Source: Gnetum montanum
Taxonomy: Eukaryota; Streptophyta; Gnetopsida; Gnetales; Gnetaceae
Assembly: GCA_015680685.1 (NCBI GenBank)
Contig: MNCI01001957.1
Span: forward strand, 3,809-38,534
Direction of reading: 5' to 3'
DNA length: 34,726 nucleotides
Under the pieces are notes generated by a model that saw only the letters and a program-made list of their open reading frames with translations, had not been told where the DNA came from and ran no database searches. The position numbers were made by a program, and so were the translations under genes. Numbering within the stretch: position 1 is the stretch's first letter; the number at the start of each line of letters is the position of its first letter. Of this stretch, positions 30,608 through 34,726 are shown piece by piece.

Positions 30608-31384
30608 TCTACTTCAGCTTCTCTTTTAATAAGCAAAGTCATGAAACTTCTATCTTTATCAATTTTTTCACTATATCTTTGTACAAATTTAGAAGCTGAG
30701 CTTACAATCTTATTTGTAATTCTTGCTGACAAATCATAAACTAAGTTATACGGTGATGTCCCAATAGCTCTCTTGATTCTAATTCGATCTGACCATAACG
30801 TGGATTATAGATAATTAATCCAATTTCCTGGATTTCCATCCATCGATTTCTTGATATAAGCGATAAGCTTTTTATTGGTGGATTCTACTAGGCCATTTCC
30901 TTGAGGATAATAGTTTGATGAGGAAAATAAAAAAATAGATTTTTCTGATGCCTATTTGATAAACTCTTCAGATTTTAAGGCGGGTCCATTGTCTGACACT
31001 AATACTTCGAGTAGACCAAATCTACTTAGAATTTGGTCTTCTAGAAACTTAATCACATCTGATGCTGAACTTTCTCTTAGAGCCTTTGCTTCAGACCATT
31101 TAGTGAAATAATCAGTAGCCGTGAGAATAAACTTGTGTTCAGCTCTTGAAGGAGTAATTGTACCAATAAAATCCAAACCCCATTGTTGAAATGGTCTCTG
31201 CAACTACTGGCTTTAAAGAGGCTCTAGCCTTTTTAATTTTGGGCCCATGAATTTGACATTTATAGCATTTTTGAATCTTTGAACTAATGTCTTGATACAT
31301 GGAAGGCCAGTAATATCCATATTGAAGTATATGTTGCATAGTTGACTTAGGGGATTCTTAAAATAAATTCAAATGATCATGAAA
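30608..31384 (-). pseudogene. Gypsy integrase, broken by stops and a frameshift
   Basis: Continues from the RT/RNase H frame. The zinc-binding part (GYYWPSMYQDI, CYKCQIHG) is at 31339-31240 in the same frame, after stops at 31385 and 31358. A one-base shift near 31200-31215 moves to the frame with QQWGLDFIGTI, YFTKWSEA and LVSDNGPALKSEEF. After a TAG at 30952 come YYPQGNGLVEST and then WSDRIRIKRAIG, with a further TAA at 30805. The three catalytic acids (LDFIG, SDNGP, VEST) are all readable, but the frame is not. An N at 30607 follows. Confidence 0.85.
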
Positions 31385-34045
31385 TTATTCCAAAATGAAA
31401 ATAATTTGATCATTATGAACACATTCCAATAAAACACATCGAAAATCTTTTCTATATAATATACCATCTTTAATAACGAATCTTCGTGCTCTTTTGAGAA
31501 AAGCTCTCTTTTGACTTGCAGTTAAATTATTTGGGATTTTCCTTGTATTAAGAAACTTGAGAATTTCATCATACCAATTCTCTTCATCGGTGTCAAGTGT
31601 ACATACTTCACTTTCTCTAGTCATTAACTTAGTTAATCCCATTTTCTTAATTGTTTTGCATATTTCTAATGAAAATCTGAAACTTTGCAACTTTATAAGC
31701 CAGTTTCCTTTTTTTAATCCAATATCATTTTTGGCTAGGAATCGCTTGACTGCAGGTTCAATTAGCATAATGTGAACTAATGAACTCTCCAAATAATATT
31801 TAAAATGCTGAAGTGCCTTGATGACTGCGAAAGCTTGTTTCTCTAAGTCTGAATAATTTAACTCTGAACCTTTCAACTGATACCCAAAAAATCCAATTGG
31901 TTCATCTTGACCTTCACTATCCTTTTGTGTTAGAACGGCAGCGATAGAATCATTTGAAGCAAAAGAGTATAACCAAAAATCTTCTTTAAGTCTAGGCTTT
32001 ACCAAATATGGAGCCTCTTGTATAGCCTTTTTAATTTCTGATAAAGCTCTCTCTGATTCTGGTGTTTTCTCTACTTGGACATCCTTTTTTAGCATATGCA
32101 TCAAAGGTTTGGTAATTTCAGTAAACCCGGGGATGAACTTTTTCACAAAGTTTATCTTCCCAAAGAAAGATCTAAGAGATTTCTTACTTGTGGGATGCTC
32201 AATATTCTGTACTGCTTGGATTCGGGAATTGTCTATGGCAATTCCTTCTTGACATATCACATGGCCTAATAAACTTCCAGATTTAACCCCGAAGATACAC
32301 TTCTTAGGATTTAATGAAATACCAAACTCACGACATCTGTCGAAAACTTGCTGGAGATGATTAATATGATCTTCTTTTTTCTTTGAAAATATTGTAATAT
32401 CATCCAAATAAACCACCACGAATTTGCCTAATAAATCCTTGAATGCTAAATCCATTGCTCTTTGAAAAGTAGCTCCAGCATTTGACAATCCAAATGGCAT
32501 TCTTTGGTAGGCAAAAGTTCCCCATTTGGTGATAAATGATGTTTTGTATCTATCATTCTTATCTACCATGATTTGATTATAACCTGAGAAACCATCTAAG
32601 AAAGAATATACTTGACAACCTGAGACTTTAATCAGCATCTCATCAATTCTTGGAAGTGGATACTTATCCTTTTTTGAGGCATCATTCAGATTTCTAAAGT
32701 CTACACAAAGCCTTATATCACCATTTTTCTTTCTCACTGGAACAAGGTTAGCAAGCCATGTTGAATATCGTACTGGATATATGATTCGTGCTTGCAACAA
32801 CTTCTTGATTTCAGCTTCCATAGCTGGTTCAAATGATGGATTAAATTTCCTTTGTTTTTGCTTGACTATTTTACAACCTTCTATTAAAGGAATTTTATGT
32901 GTCATCACATCTTGCCTAAAAGCTTTAAGATCATCATAAGACCAAGCAAAATTGTCCAAATTATTTCTTAGACATGTTAACAAGTTTTGCTTGAAACTCG
33001 AATCTCTTCCCTTTGTAACATTCAACATCTTTGGCATCCTGTCTAATCCAAAATTCACTACCTCGAAAGCTTGACTATCTGGGTTTTGTATATCCTTTCC
33101 AGTAAGTAAATTTTTCTTGAACTCATGTTCCAAGTCAATCATCCTTTTTGGAATGAAATTAGCTTTGGAGTTTGATGATGTTTCAGGTATCACTTGACCC
33201 TCAAATTCTTGTTTGTTTTTCATAAATCTTAGTACTTGATCATCATCTTCAAATACTTGTAAATGTCTTATATTATCTAGTACTGATGGTTGTTGATCTT
33301 CTTCAATCATTACATCTTTGTAACTTTCTATTATTTGCATATCCAATGCTGAAGCCGCCTTTGCCAAATCATCTGCTATAAGATTCTCTGCTCTGTTTAT
33401 ATGCTCTATTCGGCAATGTTGAAACTGATCTAACATCTTACAAGCAAGTTGCTTATAAGGTCTTAAGAATGAGCTCTTTACTACACAGTTATCCTTTACT
33501 TGTTCCCAAACTAATCTTGAGTCTCCTTTTATAGTGATTACTCTGATCTTTTTGTCTAAAGCTATTCTTATACCAATACATAAAGCTTCATACTCAGCTT
33601 TGTTGTTAGTACAAGGGAAAGATAGATGAATTGCTTTGAGAATTTCAGGTGAATCATTCCTTATTATAACTATACCGACTCCTGCACCTTTTGAATTACA
33701 TGAACCATCAAAGTATAACTCCCATTTATCCTCATTCTTTGATTGTTCTTTTTCAGAACCATAATTTTCTTGGAGTGTACAAATTTTGTTTTCAACACCT
33801 CCTTTTTCAACCATTTTACTTTTTCTATTTGAAGTAATATTATTAATTATCAAAGGTTCACTATAGATGTATATCTGATTTGGTTCTCCTTCCCAAGGTA
33901 GCCACATGTGAGAATAATCTATTGATATGTAACATGAGAAATTCTTGTTCCAACTTCTACTCAATAAGAGACTATGTGAATCTGGTATATCTACCAGTTG
34001 AATAGTTACTCTACTTTTGATGTAGGGTTCAGAAGCAATTTTCAA
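31385..34045 (-). pseudogene. Ty3/gypsy Tat-like pol: protease end, extra RNase H, RT, RNase H
   Basis: An 886-codon open stretch (the first codon, TTG at 34045, is not a real start; the frame continues from the left part of the polyprotein). Residues 1-66 are the C-terminal half of a plant gypsy protease (DIPDSHSLLLSRSW). Residues 107-232 are a complete RNase H with Asp113 (YFDGS), Glu151, Asp175 (KGDSRL) and Asp225/226. Residues about 385-640 are reverse transcriptase, with Asp449, Asp484 and YLDD at 546-549. Residues 680-775 are a second RNase H whose Asp positions are replaced (YSFAS for TDAS, IEPAVKRF for TDHxPL). Protease, extra RNase H, RT, degenerate RNase H is an unusual order. The usual Tat plan places the extra RNase H after the degenerate one. 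Confidence 0.92.
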
Positions 34046-34726
34046 TAGGACATTTGGTAATTAACCCACAATTTTCACTCTACTTTTATCTACTTGAACA
34101 ATCTTTTTATTTGATTTTTGAGGAATCAAACCAAGTGTCTTACATATAAACAATAACATTATAGTAGACATAGCTCTAGAATCAATCAAACAATTGTGTA
34201 AGTATTTATCCTTTAATTTCATTGTCAAAAGAAAAGGAGGAGCTTCCTTATTATATGAGGTCTTTAATTTCTCATCATTATTAGACACATAACTTAACTC
34301 TGATTCTATAACTCTCCTTTTACCTTTAATGAACTCTAAAGCCTTTCTTTGTTGATTTCCTATTTGAAGCAACTGATAAAAGCTAATATTGGCCTTGAAA
34401 TGTTTAAAGTCTTCAATCAAATCATACTCTCCATCACCAATAAATATTGGTTTCTTTATCCATTTATTAAAGGACTGATTTGGAGTGCTTTGCTCTACTT
34501 GATTGTCTTTACCTTTATTCTTATATTTTTTATTTGGCTCAAAAGCTTTTCTCTTAGTAGATGCATCAGTAATAACATTTGGGGGTTTAGAAGTAGTTAG
34601 TCTTTCCTTAGATCGAAGACTATATCCATTTTTCTCATTGTTATTGCATTCTTCATCTGAAGACATATCTTCTTCAAAACTTGATAGAGAAGAAGTATCA
34701 CTAGATCCATTGCTAGAAGATTTACT
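34046..34726 (-). pseudogene. Gag end / protease start of the same gypsy element
   Basis: Same frame as the pol stretch, open from the window edge to a TAA at 34061-34063, so one nonsense codon splits the protease. The upstream part is Ser- and Lys-rich (linker after gag). YDLIEDFKHFKANISFYQLL is the conserved motif before the protease in this lineage. The active site at 34187-34173 reads IDSRA where the family has DSGA/DGGA, so the catalytic glycine is Arg. Coding continues beyond 34726, where gag and the other LTR should lie. Confidence 0.87.

Noticed and set aside
34349-34600. + strand frame inside the gypsy protease region
   Set aside because: It is the complement of the gag/protease frame and has no recognisable motif.

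Overview
The window looks like nuclear DNA from a seed plant with a large, transposon-rich genome, probably a gymnosperm such as a conifer. The reasons are one intron-rich receptor-kinase gene spread over more than 10 kb and at least three separate LTR-retrotransposon remnants in the other 22 kb. The species cannot be named from sequence alone. Single N symbols at 2143, 2402, 21305, 21541 and 30607 mark assembly joins, and the segments 2144-2401 and 21306-21540 between them are wrongly placed or wrongly oriented.

Left third (about 1.3-12.5 kb, + strand): a LysM receptor-like kinase of the CERK1/LYK1 type, in 12 exons with GT-AG introns and phases that match throughout. It has a signal peptide, a LysM ectodomain with CxxxC and CxC cysteine motifs, one transmembrane helix and a kinase with all catalytic motifs. 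In plants this class perceives chitin or related glycans at the plasma membrane. Exon 1 is scrambled by the assembly: its middle is inverted and a piece of the ectodomain (probably 45-50 codons) is missing. Upstream there are two W-boxes and a G-box/ABRE. The introns hold a tRNA-derived SINE-like sequence and a recent 150-bp tandem duplication.

Centre (12.57-15.32 kb): an unusual composite of three copies of the same 747-bp LTR. Copies A and B flank a 490-bp internal region with a tRNA-iMet primer binding site and a polypurine tract, all reading on the - strand. Copy C is inverted and joined to B through a few bases of internal sequence. A 5-bp near-match (CCTGG/CCTAG) brackets the whole composite. 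The internal region keeps only the start of a Ty3/gypsy reverse transcriptase fused to the end of its RNase H.

15.3-20.6 kb is AT-rich sequence without recognisable genes, with a 68-bp repeat shared with the window start and a possible copia-type tract/LTR boundary. From 20.6 to 27.1 kb, + strand, lies a decayed gag-protease element. It has a leader full of ACTAYGCT/AGCRTAGT hairpin repeats, a gag frame carrying 24 stop codons but no clear frameshift for about 2.6 kb, a protease-like part one frame over, and a second repeat array downstream.

Right end: a truncated, frameshifted DEAD-box RNA helicase fragment (28.76-29.4 kb, +), an unrecognised acidic ORF (29.64-30.19 kb, -), and a degenerate Ty3/gypsy Tat-like element on the - strand (30.6 kb to beyond the window end). 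The latter has the order protease, extra RNase H, reverse transcriptase, degenerate RNase H, integrase. The only gene here likely to be functional is the receptor kinase.
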